A stretch of 64,000 nucleotides of DNA from Flavobacterium sp. 140616W15 (GCF_003668995.1 NZ_CP033068.1:2108001-2172000), one strand, 5' to 3'; shown: positions 43,493-52,746, numbered from the stretch's first letter. A program made the numbers and translations. Notes: generated by a model from the letters alone, not told the origin.

Positions 43493-44376
43493 TTAATATT
43501 TATAATCACTTATTCTTGCTGTCATTTTCTTTATTATCAAAACGCTCCAAGTACCTGCTACAAAAGGAAAAGTAAGCGGAGTCATTTGATAAACGCTCAT
43601 AATAAAACTGACAACTAATGAGAGAATAATTGCAATTATTACCCAAATTCCATCTTTTATTTTATCTCCCGAAAAAACTATAGCACATAATACTGCATTA
43701 TAACTAAGCAATCCAGTCATAACTAATTCTATCGGAGCATCATATAATCTAGACATAAAACCAGCAATTACAGCTCCAAAAAAACCATAAAGTGCCTGCA
43801 ATGGAGAATTAACAAATACCCCAATAAAAAATAGCAGTCCAGCTAGCGTACTTCCTTGAAATATAACCTGACCATACCCACGAAATCCAAAGGCAAAATC
43901 CTGATTAATTTCTGCTGGAATATCCAAAAACGCAGATGGTCCAACTGAGAAAACATCCTTTAGCAAATACATTATTCCCCATGTAACCAGAATAAATGGG
44001 AATGTAAATACTGGAATCTTTTTATTACTAAACCAATGTTGTATAACAGTAGCTAATACTGCTCCAATTACAACAGCTATCCAAACAATTAATGTTGCTT
44101 CAAAATAAAAAGTAAGTGCTACACCTACCAAAGTAGCACTGAAGCCGTAAATTCCATTTGCAATTTGATCTTTATCATATTGTAATAAATATGCTGTGAT
44201 TGTACCAACAGAAACTGCTAATAAGGCTCCTACTCCCATAGTGATAGATCCATAAAATATTCCTATCAAAAAAACAAACCTGTGTAAGCAGATTGTTGTA
44301 GCATAATTTGACCTAATCCTTTTAGTAAAATTACTAGCCAAGGAAAATGTTTTTCGATTCTATCTAATCGCACCAT
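43493..44376 (-). CDS. Urea transporter family protein, one-base break near N-terminus
   Basis: Channel-type inner-membrane protein with repeated hydrophobic segments (VGALLAVSVGTITAYLL, NGIYGFSATLVGVALTFYF, LQALYGFFGAVIAGF, YNAVLCAIVF), the UT fold. The frame from 44341 starts with unrelated residues. The proper N-terminus (MVRLDRIEKHFPWL then KGLGQIMLQQS) reads from the ATG at 44376 in another frame and joins at FLIGIFYGS. The switch is at the T7 run on the minus strand (44268-44274), where one more T restores about 294 residues. A sequencing homopolymer error is likely. It converges with the XRE gene, two bases apart. Confidence 0.85.
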
Positions 44377-44401
44377 ATTCTAAATTTATTTCTCAAATAT
44401 T

Positions 44402-44815
44402 TTATTGCACTTTTTTCTTTAGCTTTGGATATAACACATCTCCAAACTCCTCAATATCGATAGGTTTACTTAGGAAATCTGTTACATAGCGATTATTTTT
44501 AATCCGCTTTATTTCTTCCTTCACTAATGAAGACGAAAGAACAAATATTTGAGTTTCATGCCTTAAATCATCTGAAAGTTTATCATACTCTATAAGAAAT
44601 TCAAATCCAGTCATTATTGGCATTTGTATATCAAGAAGAATAACTAGAGATTGAGTAAAACTCTTTCGGTTATCTATAATCCATTCGATTCCCTCTTTAC
44701 CATTATTAACAGCATTTACATGTGTTACTTCAAGTACCTTTTTAAGCAGTTGTTTTATAACCAGCTTATCGATATCGCTATCTTCTATCAGCAAAAATAC
44801 ATATTTAGATTCCAT
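44402..44815 (-). CDS. Single-domain response regulator
   Basis: A stand-alone CheY-like receiver of 137 residues. It shows the acidic pair (LLIEDSDID), phosphoacceptor Asp in VILLDIQMPIMTGFEFL (about 62), Ser/Thr at FVLSSS and Lys in DFLSKPID. There is no output domain. It lies 76 bases after the histidine kinase gene on the same strand and probably accepts phosphate from it. Confidence 0.9.
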   Translation of the reverse strand: MESKYVFLLIEDSDIDKLVIKQLLKKVLEVTHVNAVNNGKEGIEWIIDNRKSFTQSLVILLDIQMPIMTGFEFLIEYDKLSDDLRHETQIFVLSSSLVKEEIKRIKNNRYVTDFLSKPIDIEEFGDVLYPKLKKKVQ

Positions 44816-44891
44816 GGTGTCGATACTATTTTTGGGGAATATGGTATTAACATTTATTTTAATCTCTTAAATATTTAAATCATATGCTTTA

Positions 44892-46306
44892 TTATAATCT
44901 AGGTATTGTTACTACAAACTTACTTCCAACAGTAAACTCAGATTCTACTTCAATACTTCCATTAAGGCTTTTCACAGCTTCTTTCAATATATAAAGACCT
45001 AATCCCGAACCTTTATTACTATCAATAACATAGAACATTTCGAATATATGCTCCTTAAATTCTGGTTTAATTCCAATTCCATTATCAATTACTTCGATTT
45101 TATAAAAATTCCCTTCGATGTAAGTCTTAATAAAAATACGCATTTCTTGTTTGTTTTCATCAGCATATTTTATAGCATTAGAGAGTAAGTTATTTATAAT
45201 AATTTTTAATCTAAGGCTGTCACTTTTAATTACATCAACCAAAATTTCAATATCTACAATAATACGATCGGCATTTTCTATGTGTGTGTGTTGTATTATT
45301 GCTCCTTCAAATAAATTTATTAAACTTATGTTTTCTAAAACAACTCCTTTTCTTTTATTTTTAGAATAATCAATAATATCACTTATAAATTGATCTTGCT
45401 TAATTAAGCTTAATTTCATCAAATTGAGATATTCTCTTATTTGTTCTAAGTTGTCTTCCATTTGAGTAATCTCAATTAATCCCTTGAGAGAAGTAATAGG
45501 AGATCTTAAATCATGTGAAGCACTATAAACAAATCTATCTAGTTCTTTATTTGCAAGAATTAAATTTTCATTCTTCGCTTCTACTTCTTTTTTGATATTA
45601 TAATCTTTTTTACCATTATCGAATAATAGATACAAACACTACTAACAATTATTAAAATAAAAATAATATTCGTAAATATCAATTGATCTTTAATTGCACG
45701 TGTTCCTTCTCCTAACGTATCCGAAAATTTGCGTTCATTTATTGTTAATTTTTCACTTATTACACTAATTAAATTAAGAGTTTTTTTTTGATCCTCCTCA
45801 TTTAAACTAGCCGTTTTTATTTTCTCATCAATACTTTTCCCAATCTCAGCTAATTGATTAACTAAATTATCTGCCTGTTCCCACTCATTAATGGCTTTCG
45901 CTAAAAAAGAAACAGATTTAAAGTTTCTAAATAGCCAAATCATATCGTCTAAATCCTTTTCATGATTGCGACCATCTCTTAATGCTTTTTTAATACTATC
46001 GATATCTCCATTACTTAAGAGTAAAATTCGGGCAATCCCATCACCTTGAGATACTTTTAATTCTTCCTGATATAATTTCCACTGTTCTTCATCTTCTGTG
46101 TACAAATATGTTATAAGATGTCTTACTGCATCTTTCTGTCCTTTTGAATAGTGTGATTCTCCATTTACATACGCTCTGTTTGCAGATAAAATCTTAATTG
46201 TATAAAAATTAATAAAAATTAATAATGCACATGAAAAAAATACTATTAGTAAAAGAATATATACATTTGGAAGTTTAAGGTTTTCTATAATTTTAGTTTT
46301 CGGCAT
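44892..46306 (-). CDS. Membrane sensor histidine kinase, broken by an apparent -1 frameshift
   Basis: The N-terminal part (46306 to 45581) has membrane segments at about 14-36 and 210-230 around a helical periplasmic sensor (DAVRHLITYLYTEDEEQW). The catalytic part (45635 to 44892) has HisKA with FVYSASHDLRSPITSLKGL, an N box (IIINNLLSNAIKYAD) and G boxes (VIDNGIGI, GSGLGLYILKE). They lie in different frames and join naturally as SIMVKK-DYNIKKEVEAKNENL. The junction is an A6 run, 45606-45611, in phase as A AAA AAG; a second such heptamer ends at 45587. One extra A gives about 471 residues. Confidence 0.85.
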
Positions 46307-46572
46307 ATTATAAATAATGATTATGGGGCATATTTATATCAAGTATTTTTAAATTGATTTAAATTTAAGCATTTATTAGATAATTCTAACAAAAAAACAA
46401 AATCTTATGCAATATTTTAACAGGTTTAACTTTATTTATAATACAAAATTAGCTTTTGAATCAGAAAAATTAAACACTGTAAATCAGTACTTCAAGCAAA
46501 TTTTATTTTAAAAATTAACATTTTATTATTATTCTACTTAACCTATAGATTTTATTATATCAAATTCTGAGT

Positions 46573-46580
46573 TACCTTTG
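46573..46580 (+). promoter_or_regulatory. -7 box of the metNIQ promoter
   Basis: TACCTTTG is an exact TAnnTTTG match about 105 bases before metN. No convincing TTG -33 element is seen. Confidence 0.55.
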
Positions 46581-46599
46581 CACAATAATTTAAAAGACT

Positions 46600-46656
46600 A
46601 AAGTAAAAAAGCACATTTAGTTGGCTTTAATTCTTCAAAAATTAAATGTTCACTTT
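46600..46656 (+). other. Possible structured metN leader RNA
   Basis: AAAGT (46600) pairs with ACTTT (46652) and ACATTTA (46613) pairs with TAAATGT (46643), a two-step stem enclosing GGCTTTAATTC. It does not match a SAM riboswitch that I can recognise. Confidence 0.3.
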
Positions 46657-46685
46657 ATCTTATTAATGATTACAAATAGTTAGAT

Positions 46686-47717
46686 ATGATAGAATTAAAA
46701 AATATAACCAAGAAGTTTTACAAGACTGGAAGGGAAATTACAGCCCTTAATAATGTCTCCCTTCATGTACCAGAAGGGAAAATTTTTGGTGTAATTGGTA
46801 CTTCAGGAGCAGGAAAGAGTACACTTATACGCTGTATTAACTTATTAGAAAAACCAACATCTGGTGATGTAATCATTGGCGGAAAGTCTTTATTATATCG
46901 TTCAAATTCTGAATTAGCACAAGAAAGAAGACAAATCGGAATGATTTTTCAACATTTTAATTTACTTTCATCCAGAACTGTTTTTGGTAATGTGGCTTTT
47001 CCATTAGAACTAGCTGGAGTTTCTAAAGATGAAATAAAAAACAGAGTTAAAGAATTACTAGAGCTTGTAGGTCTTGAAGAAAAAATAAATGATTACCCTG
47101 CTAGTCTTTCTGGCGGTCAAAAACAACGTGTTGCTATTGCAAGAACTTTGGCTAATAATCCTAAAGTATTACTGTGTGATGAAGCGACAAGTGCTTTGGA
47201 TCCAGGAACTACAAGGTCTATTCTGAATTTACTAAAAGACATAAACAAACGATTAAATATTACCATATTACTTATCACCCATCAAATGGAAGTTGTAAAA
47301 GCCATTTGTGATGAAGTTGCCGTAATTAGCAATGGTGAATTAATAGAACAAGGAACTATTGGGGAGATATTTGCCAATCCAAAACATCCTTTAACAAGCG
47401 AATTTATTGCTTCTTCGTTACATATCGAAATTCCTGAAATATATCAAGAACGCCTTTCTACAGTTTACAAAGATGGACTAAATCCATTATTGCGATTAGA
47501 GTTAAATGGCAAGTCGGTAAATGAGCCTATCCTTACTCAAGCTGCAAGAAAATTTAATGTTAATGCCAATATTATAACTGCACAAACCGCATTTGCTGGC
47601 GATGCTAATTTTGGAATCCTTATTGTAGAACTTTCTGGTGATGAAAGTGAGCAAAATCAAGCAATCAACTTTTTTAAAGAAAAACATATTAAAACTGAAA
47701 TATTAGGCTATGTCTGA
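46686..47717 (+). CDS. metN: Methionine ABC transporter ATP-binding protein
   Basis: ATPase of the D/L-methionine importer. Walker [10 protein letters not shown] (about 38-46), Q-loop FQHFNLL, signature [12 protein letters not shown], Walker [14 protein letters not shown] and H-loop ITHQ are all intact. The C-terminal about 80 residues ([34 protein letters not shown]) form the NIL substrate-sensing domain that mediates trans-inhibition by methionine. It overlaps metI by eight bases. Confidence 0.95.
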   Translation: MIELKNITKKFYKTGREITALNNVSLHVPEGKIFGVIGTSGAGKSTLIRCINLLEKPTSGDVIIGGKSLLYRSNSELAQERRQIGMIFQHFNLLSSRTVFGNVAFPLELAGVSKDEIKNRVKELLELVGLEEKINDYPASLSGGQKQRVAIARTLANNPKVLLCDEATSALDPGTTRSILNLLKDINKRLNITILLITHQMEVVKAICDEVAVISNGELIEQGTIGEIFANPKHPLTSEFIASSLHIEIPEIYQERLSTVYKDGLNPLLRLELNGKSVNEPILTQAARKFNVNANIITAQTAFAGDANFGILIVELSGDESEQNQAINFFKEKHIKTEILGYV

Positions 47718-48363
47718 ATCTATTATACTATTATTATTAAAAGGTACATTAGAAACTATTATAATGACCTTACTTTCTGGATTCTTCGGTTTCTTATTGG
47801 GACTTCCAGCAGGTATTTTTCTATTCCTAACCCGCAAGGGACAAATTATGGAGCATGTTCTATTTAACCGAATTTTATCGGTTGTAGTAAACATTTTCAG
47901 ATCTATTCCTTTCATCATTTTAATTGTATGGATGATTCCTTTTACAAGAGCATTAGTAGGAACTTCTATTGGAGTTAGTGCTGCATTAGTCCCTCTTAGC
48001 ATAGGAGCTGCTCCTTTTATTGCTCGATTAGTAGAGAACAGTCTTTTGGGATTACCTTCAGGATTGATAGAAGCAGCGAGAGCATTGGGTGCAACACCTT
48101 TTCAGATTGTTTACAAGGTATTATTGCCTGAAGCACTTCCTTCTATTATCAATGCTGCATCGATTACACTAATCACACTTGTAGGTTATTCAGCAATGGG
48201 TGGTGCTGTAGGTGCTGGTGGTTTAGGACAAATTGGATACCAATACGGATATATTGGTTATGACGCTACAATCATGAATATAGTATTGATTCTTCTTGTT
48301 GCGCTAGTATTTATTATACAATTTATTGGAGATGCACTCTCAAAACGTTTTGATCACAGATAA
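47710..48363 (+). CDS. metI: Methionine ABC transporter permease
   Basis: 217 residues with five to six membrane segments and the permease EAA loop ([28 protein letters not shown], marker [13 protein letters not shown]). The motif [18 protein letters not shown] is typical of MetI. It pairs with MetN and overlaps its gene by eight bases, showing translational coupling. It is located in the inner membrane. Confidence 0.95.
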   Translation: MSESIILLLLKGTLETIIMTLLSGFFGFLLGLPAGIFLFLTRKGQIMEHVLFNRILSVVVNIFRSIPFIILIVWMIPFTRALVGTSIGVSAALVPLSIGAAPFIARLVENSLLGLPSGLIEAARALGATPFQIVYKVLLPEALPSIINAASITLITLVGYSAMGGAVGAGGLGQIGYQYGYIGYDATIMNIVLILLVALVFIIQFIGDALSKRFDHR

Positions 48364-48385
48364 AAAAAAATAAAATTTTAAAACC

Positions 48386-49204
48386 ATGAATACAAAAAAT
48401 AAATTTTCAATACTTACAGGAATACTACTACTTACATTAGTATTTGCTAACTGCGGAAAAGACAAAAAAAACGACCCTAACCATATTAAAGTTGGTGTTG
48501 CTGCTGGACCTGAATTTGTAGTTGCACAAGCTGCTCAAAAAGTTGCTAAAGAAAAATATGGTCTTGATGTAGAGCTAATAACCTTTAATGATTATGTAGT
48601 TCCTAACGAAGCATTAAACCAAGGAGATATCGATGCAAATGCATTCCAACACAAACCATATCTTGACGAGCAATCTAAACAGAGAGGATACAAACTGGCT
48701 ATTATCGGAAAAACCTTTGTTTATCCTATAGCTGGTTATTCTAAAAAAATAAAATCACTTAGCGAGTTGCAACCAGAAAGCACTATTATTATTCCTAATG
48801 ATCCAACCAATGGTGGCCGTTCGTTGCTATTATTACAAAAAAACGGACTTATAAAACTTAAAGATGGTGTTGGTCTTTTACCTAAAGTAACTGATATAGC
48901 CGAAAATCCTAAGAACCTAAAAATTCTAGAATTAGAAGCACCACAAATAGCAAGAGCATTAGATGATGCAAATGTAACTATTGCTATCATCAATAATACA
49001 TTCTCATCACAAGCAGGTCTTGTACCGTCTAAAGATGCCTTATTTGTAGAAGATAAAGATTCTCCTTACGTAAACTTAATTGTTTCTAGAGAAGATAATA
49101 AAAACGAAGAAAAGGTTCAAAAATTCCTTAAAGCATTCCAATCTGAAGAAGTAGCAAAAGCTGCTGAAAAAGAATTTAAAGGAGGCGCTGTTAAGGGCTG
49201 GTAG
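48386..49204 (+). CDS. metQ: Methionine-binding lipoprotein
   Basis: The lipoprotein signal ends LVFANCGKDKK. The NLPA/MetQ fold is recognisable from KVGVAAGPEFVVAQAAQ, VPNEALNQGDIDANAFQHKPYLDEQ, NDPTNGGRSLLLLQKNGLIKL (markers GDIDANAFQHKPYL and PTNGGRSLLLLQ) and INNTFSSQAGLVPSKDA. It delivers methionine to MetNI. It lies 22 bases after metI. Its original terminator is now split by an insertion sequence. Confidence 0.95.
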   Translation: MNTKNKFSILTGILLLTLVFANCGKDKKNDPNHIKVGVAAGPEFVVAQAAQKVAKEKYGLDVELITFNDYVVPNEALNQGDIDANAFQHKPYLDEQSKQRGYKLAIIGKTFVYPIAGYSKKIKSLSELQPESTIIIPNDPTNGGRSLLLLQKNGLIKLKDGVGLLPKVTDIAENPKNLKILELEAPQIARALDDANVTIAIINNTFSSQAGLVPSKDALFVEDKDSPYVNLIVSREDNKNEEKVQKFLKAFQSEEVAKAAEKEFKGGAVKGW

Positions 49205-49228
49205 TTTTTAGCATTCAGTTGCAGTTAT

Positions 49229-49245
49229 AAAAAAAGAGTTTTGCA
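49229..49245 (+). terminator. Left arm of metQ terminator, separated from its right arm by an IS
   Basis: AAAAAAAGAGTTTTGCA (49229-49245) is the exact complement of 50694-50710 (TGCAAAACTCTTTTTTT). The two 17-base arms would form a strong terminator 25 bases after metQ, but the 1.4-kb IS sits in the loop. Confidence 0.75.
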
Positions 49246-49279
49246 TAGACTGCACCCAAAAGTTTAGACAAATTAATAA

Positions 49280-50113
49280 TTAAGTTTGAAAATAATGAGC
49301 TCGGTATTGTATCGGGCTCATTCCTTTTAGATTAAGTTTAATTCTGTCATTATTATAATAATTTATATACTCAACAATCTCTTGTTTCAATTGATTAATA
49401 GAACTGTATTTTTTAAGATAAAACAGTTCTGATTTTAATATTCCGAAGAAATTTTCAATAACCGCATTGTCAAGACAATTCCCTTTTCTGGACATACTTT
49501 GTTTAATTCCTTTTTTCTTTAATAAATAATGATATTGTTTCATTTGATACTGCCAGCCTTGGTCAGAATGCAGAGTTAAATTAGTATTATCTGGTATTTT
49601 TGCAAATGCTTTTTCAAGCATTGTTGAGATTTGATTAAACACTGGTCTTTGAGATAATTCATAGCTGATTATCTCTCCATTAAACAGATCAATTATCGGC
49701 GATAAGTACAGTTTATTGCCAGAAACATTAAATTCAGTCACATCGGTTGCCCATTTCTCAATAGGTTTATCTGCCTTAAAATTACGTTGTAATATATTGG
49801 GAACTATTCTTCCCTGTTCACCTTTATATGATCTGTACTTCTTGATTCTGATTAAACTTTTTAATCCTAAAAATTTCATCAATCGAAGTACTGTTTTGTG
49901 ATTAATTAAAATACCTTCTTTTTTGATTAATAGAGTAATACGTCTATATCCCAATCTACCCTTATGATAATTGTAAATCTTTTTAATTAATTCTTTTATC
50001 TCTTGATATTTATCGATTACCTGACCTTTTTTTTCATAGTAATAATACGTACTTCTAACCATGTTCATACAATTTAGTAAAAGATCTAAATCATACTTAT
50101 GCCTTAATTCCAT
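49280..50113 (-). CDS. IS3-family transposase OrfB (DDE catalytic part)
   Basis: An rve-type integrase core. The first catalytic Asp is in KWATDVTEF, the second in LTLHSDQGWQYQ and the Glu in VIENFFGILKSE, with the DD(35)E spacing of the IS3 family. The N-terminal HTH_21-like segment has LGYRRITLLIKKEG. It is probably made mainly as an OrfAB fusion through the frameshift site at 50170-50176; its own ATG overlaps the orfA stop as TAATG. Confidence 0.93.
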   Translation of the reverse strand: MELRHKYDLDLLLNCMNMVRSTYYYYEKKGQVIDKYQEIKELIKKIYNYHKGRLGYRRITLLIKKEGILINHKTVLRLMKFLGLKSLIRIKKYRSYKGEQGRIVPNILQRNFKADKPIEKWATDVTEFNVSGNKLYLSPIIDLFNGEIISYELSQRPVFNQISTMLEKAFAKIPDNTNLTLHSDQGWQYQMKQYHYLLKKKGIKQSMSRKGNCLDNAVIENFFGILKSELFYLKKYSSINQLKQEIVEYINYYNNDRIKLNLKGMSPIQYRAHYFQT

Positions 50114-50646
50114 TATGGTTTGAGCTTTTTGTTTTGATTGGCTTGCTCGGCTTGAACTAAGGCGTTGAACTTTTTTAGAATTTCGTTCTCAGCGCGCAGA
50201 TACTCTAACTCCTTTAAGAGCTCTTCTTCCCTGCTTAAAGGTTTATCTGTTTTTCGTTGTTTTCTCTTAAAATTCATAACTGCTGGTCTACCTCGTGATT
50301 TAAGTTCTAAACCTGCCAAGTAATCTTTCGCATATCTTCTTTGCCAGCTTATTATTGTGGACTGTGCTGGAATTTGGAAAATTAAGCAGGCTTCATCCAA
50401 AGATATAGACTTATTTTGAATGGTTTGTATCACTTTCAATTTAAAGTCTGCAGTATAAATTTTATTTTTTTGTCTTAGTAAAAGACCTTCTATTCCAAAT
50501 TCATTATAACGACTAATCCAGCATGTAAGGTTACTCTCGGCTATGCTGTTTGCTTTGGCTGTGCCTTTAACCGAGTTATGTCTTTTTAAAACTTCCTCTA
50601 CACAACGAAGTTTAAATTCATAATTGTATTTGACTTTTCTTTCCAT
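50113..50646 (-). CDS. IS3-family OrfA (DNA-binding part)
   Basis: 177 residues with two helix-turn-helix modules (FKLRCVEEVLKRHNSVKGTAKA and FKLKVIQTIQNKSISLDEACL) and a C-terminal leucine-zipper helix (EEELLKELEYLRAENEILKKF). The latter multimerises OrfA and OrfAB. Codons CTA AAA AAG at 50170-50178 give the canonical A AAA AAG heptamer, after which the -1 frame runs without stop into orfB. Confidence 0.92.
   Translation of the reverse strand: MERKVKYNYEFKLRCVEEVLKRHNSVKGTAKANSIAESNLTCWISRYNEFGIEGLLLRQKNKIYTADFKLKVIQTIQNKSISLDEACLIFQIPAQSTIISWQRRYAKDYLAGLELKSRGRPAVMNFKRKQRKTDKPLSREEELLKELEYLRAENEILKKFNALVQAEQANQNKKLKP
50170..50176 (-). promoter_or_regulatory. -1 ribosomal frameshift heptamer of the IS
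   Basis: On the minus strand the bases read A AAA AAG in the orfA frame. From the G the -1 frame continues for 19 codons to the orfB ATG without a stop, as expected for IS3 OrfAB production. Confidence 0.75.
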
Positions 50647-50790
50647 AAAAATGCCCCCAAATAGTGTCTAACTTTTTGGGGGCAGTTCAGCATTGCAAAA
50701 CTCTTTTTTTATAATATATACAACTACTGAACTAAATGCTACCACTGAAAACTGGTACTGAGACAGAATACTGAATACTGAATACTCCGA

Positions 50791-51261
50791 CTAAAAAGAA
50801 GCATCTACTAGAACTGCCAATTGAATACAAGGCTCATTCGATCTGTTGCTCCATGCATGATTTGTTCCTCTTTGTATTACGATATCCCCTGCTTGCAAGA
50901 GAGTTTCTCCTTCATCCATAATAAGATATATTTCTCCAGAAAGTATAACGATATAATCTAATGTAGCGGTTTGATGCATTAATGGATGTGGTTGTCCAAC
51001 TGCCACAGCAATTCCTAAATCTTTATCAGGCGGAATCTGTACATATCGAAAATAAGTACCATTCTTGGGTGTGTGGGGAAATGCTGTATTTTCTATAATT
51101 TTCTCTTCAGAAAGTTGTACTGGCATACTATCAGTACTCCAAATATCAGATATAATAAGACCTGGAAAGTGTTCTGAAACATTACTTACTATTTCATCTT
51201 TTTCAATAATAGATTTCCCATTCTTAATTCCTGTTACAATTCTTCTTGGTATCGTTTTCAT
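50791..51261 (-). CDS. Cupin-domain protein linked to oxidoreductase
   Basis: 156 residues. The C-terminal half is a cupin barrel (LDYIVILSGEIYLIMDEGETLLQAGDIVIQRGTNHAW; markers LSGEIYLIMDEGE and GDIVIQRGTNHAW), and HPLMHQTATLDY supplies possible metal His residues. It lies 5 bases after the oxidoreductase gene on the same strand and is surely co-transcribed. Its substrate is unknown. Confidence 0.85.
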   Translation of the reverse strand: MKTIPRRIVTGIKNGKSIIEKDEIVSNVSEHFPGLIISDIWSTDSMPVQLSEEKIIENTAFPHTPKNGTYFRYVQIPPDKDLGIAVAVGQPHPLMHQTATLDYIVILSGEIYLIMDEGETLLQAGDIVIQRGTNHAWSNRSNEPCIQLAVLVDASF

Positions 51262-51266
51262 GATGC

Positions 51267-52265
51267 TTATATCGTATTTACTTGCATAATTAATTTCTTC
51301 CCTTTTGTTTTATTCAAACGAAGTCTCTCATGTGCTTTAACAACTGTTTCTGTATTTAATTGCCCGATAATTTCAATATTTGGTGGGGTCACCAACTCAT
51401 TTTCTATTAATCGAACTAACTCTAACAAACCGTTCTTATAATAGGCATAATTTTTATCTGCCGAATAAACATAATTGGAAATATTCATGATTACAGCGCC
51501 TTTATTAAATAAAATTTCTCTTGATTCTACGGTAGAAAGTGCTGTTACATCAAGAAAAGTTCCATTAGATTTTAAAAGCCTTGCTGCAATTTCTCCTATT
51601 TCATTCCCAACTAAATCAACTACAAAATCAAATTTTTGCTGGTTGTTTTTTGCTAAAGCGAAAGTTTCAACAACATCAGTTTTATAATTAATTATTTGAT
51701 TGTGTTTAACTCCTATTTCTACCAATGCCTGAATGCTTTCTTCATTTCCAGCTGTAACAATAAAGTTTGAAAAGTTATTTGCCAAGAGGATTTTAATTAA
51801 CATAGCTCCTACCCCTCCCGCTGCGCCAGTAATTAAAACTGAATCAGTATTTTGTAATTTCATTCGGTTAAAAGATTGCAGTGCTGTTAACCCCACCGAA
51901 GGAATTCCAGCAGCTTGTTCAAAAGATAAGAAAATAGGCTTATGCGCAACAACAGATTCTCGAATTGCAATATATTCAGCGTATGTACCATTCGATCCCA
52001 TACTTCCTGAACCCGAGAATACAGCATCACCAACTTTAAAATCTTTCACCTTCTCTCCTACCTCAACAACAATTCCTGAAAATTCTCTCCCTAAGATTGG
52101 AGAATGCATTAGCTTTCTTTCTAACTCATTTTCTAACATCTGATAATCGATTGGGTTAAATCCAGAAGCGACTATCTTTATCAATAATTCTTCTTGTTTT
52201 ATTGTTGGTCCATTTACATTTTCTAAATGTAGTCTCCCTATATTGTCTGCTATAATTGCTTTCAT
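51267..52265 (-). CDS. NAD(P)-dependent MDR-family oxidoreductase (quinone reductase-like)
   Basis: A GroES-like N-terminal domain (SGFNPIDYQMLE, LGREFSGIVVEVGEKVKDFKVGDAVF; marker GREFSGIVVEVG) is followed by a Rossmann domain (about 120-260, VLITGAAGGVGAMLIKI). Catalytic zinc Cys are absent, so it is a zinc-independent quinone/enone reductase type. The start is the ATG at 52265 (MKAIIADN), not 52286. It is divergent from an HxlR regulator with a Cys sensor, consistent with electrophile detoxification. Confidence 0.9.
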   Translation of the reverse strand: MKAIIADNIGRLHLENVNGPTIKQEELLIKIVASGFNPIDYQMLENELERKLMHSPILGREFSGIVVEVGEKVKDFKVGDAVFSGSGSMGSNGTYAEYIAIRESVVAHKPIFLSFEQAAGIPSVGLTALQSFNRMKLQNTDSVLITGAAGGVGAMLIKILLANNFSNFIVTAGNEESIQALVEIGVKHNQIINYKTDVVETFALAKNNQQKFDFVVDLVGNEIGEIAARLLKSNGTFLDVTALSTVESREILFNKGAVIMNISNYVYSADKNYAYYKNGLLELVRLIENELVTPPNIEIIGQLNTETVVKAHERLRLNKTKGKKLIMQVNTI

Positions 52266-52327
52266 ATTAATCAATTTAAAACACAAAATTATTCTGAATA
52301 TAATTTATATTTACTATCCGTTAACTA

Positions 52328-52345
52328 AAGGTTACTAGTTACCTT
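52328..52345. promoter_or_regulatory. Putative HxlR operator
   Basis: AAGGTTACTAGTTACCTT is palindromic at 16 of 18 positions and lies in the divergent promoter region 13 bases before the HxlR start. Confidence 0.5.
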
Positions 52346-52357
52346 AAAGAAACTATT

Positions 52358-52732
52358 ATGGCAAAAATTAAAAGAGATGGTGTTTTGCGTGAAGCAAATT
52401 GTACAGAAGAACTGCTTGCAATGCGAGATAGTCTGGACGTCTTAGGTGGGAAGTGGAAACTAATGATTTTGCGATTTCTTACTAACAGAACGCATCAGGT
52501 GATTCATTTCAAAAAAATGCAGCGTGAAATTGATGGAATTTCTGCAAAAATGCTAAGCAAGGAACTCAAAGACCTAGAGATCAATTTACTTATCACAAGA
52601 AAAGTTCAGGATACCAAACCAATAACAGTTGCTTATTCTGTCACAGAATATGGTAAATCAGTACTCCCCGTTACCGAAACTTTGGTACAATGGGGACTAA
52701 ATCATCGCGAAAAGATAATTGAATCTATTTAA
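52358..52732 (+). CDS. HxlR-family transcriptional regulator
   Basis: A 124-residue winged-helix protein: CTEELLAMRDSLDVLGGKWKLMILRFL (marker VLGGKWKLMILRFL), FKKMQREIDGISAKMLSKELKDLE and VAYSVTEYGKSVLPV. The single N-terminal Cys in REANCTEELL is at the position used for redox or electrophile sensing in HypR/YodB-type members. It probably controls the divergent oxidoreductase-cupin pair. Confidence 0.92.
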   Translation: MAKIKRDGVLREANCTEELLAMRDSLDVLGGKWKLMILRFLTNRTHQVIHFKKMQREIDGISAKMLSKELKDLEINLLITRKVQDTKPITVAYSVTEYGKSVLPVTETLVQWGLNHREKIIESI

Positions 52733-52746
52733 TTTTATAAACAGCC

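Larger units (their letters stand above)
46307..46685. other. Spacer with the metN promoter and leader
   Basis: No gene. 46307-46560 is AT-rich without recognised structure; the metN promoter and a foldable leader follow (next entries). Confidence 0.45.
49249..50686. mobile_element. IS3-family insertion sequence (IS150-like), about 1.44 kb
   Basis: Left end ACTGCACCCAAAAGTTTAGACA (49249 on) and right end, inverted, ACTGCCCCCAAAAAGTTAGACA (to 50686) match at about 20 of 22 positions. The element encodes orfA and orfB on the minus strand with an in-phase -1 slippery site between them. No clear target duplication is visible. The element looks intact. Confidence 0.9.

Noticed and set aside
46580..46685. 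SAM riboswitch before metN
   Set aside because: No recognisable SAM-I or SAM-II core; only a simple stem is visible.
49246..50693. Target-site duplication of the IS
   Set aside because: The three to four bases next to the ends (TAG and TCA) do not match, so none can be claimed.
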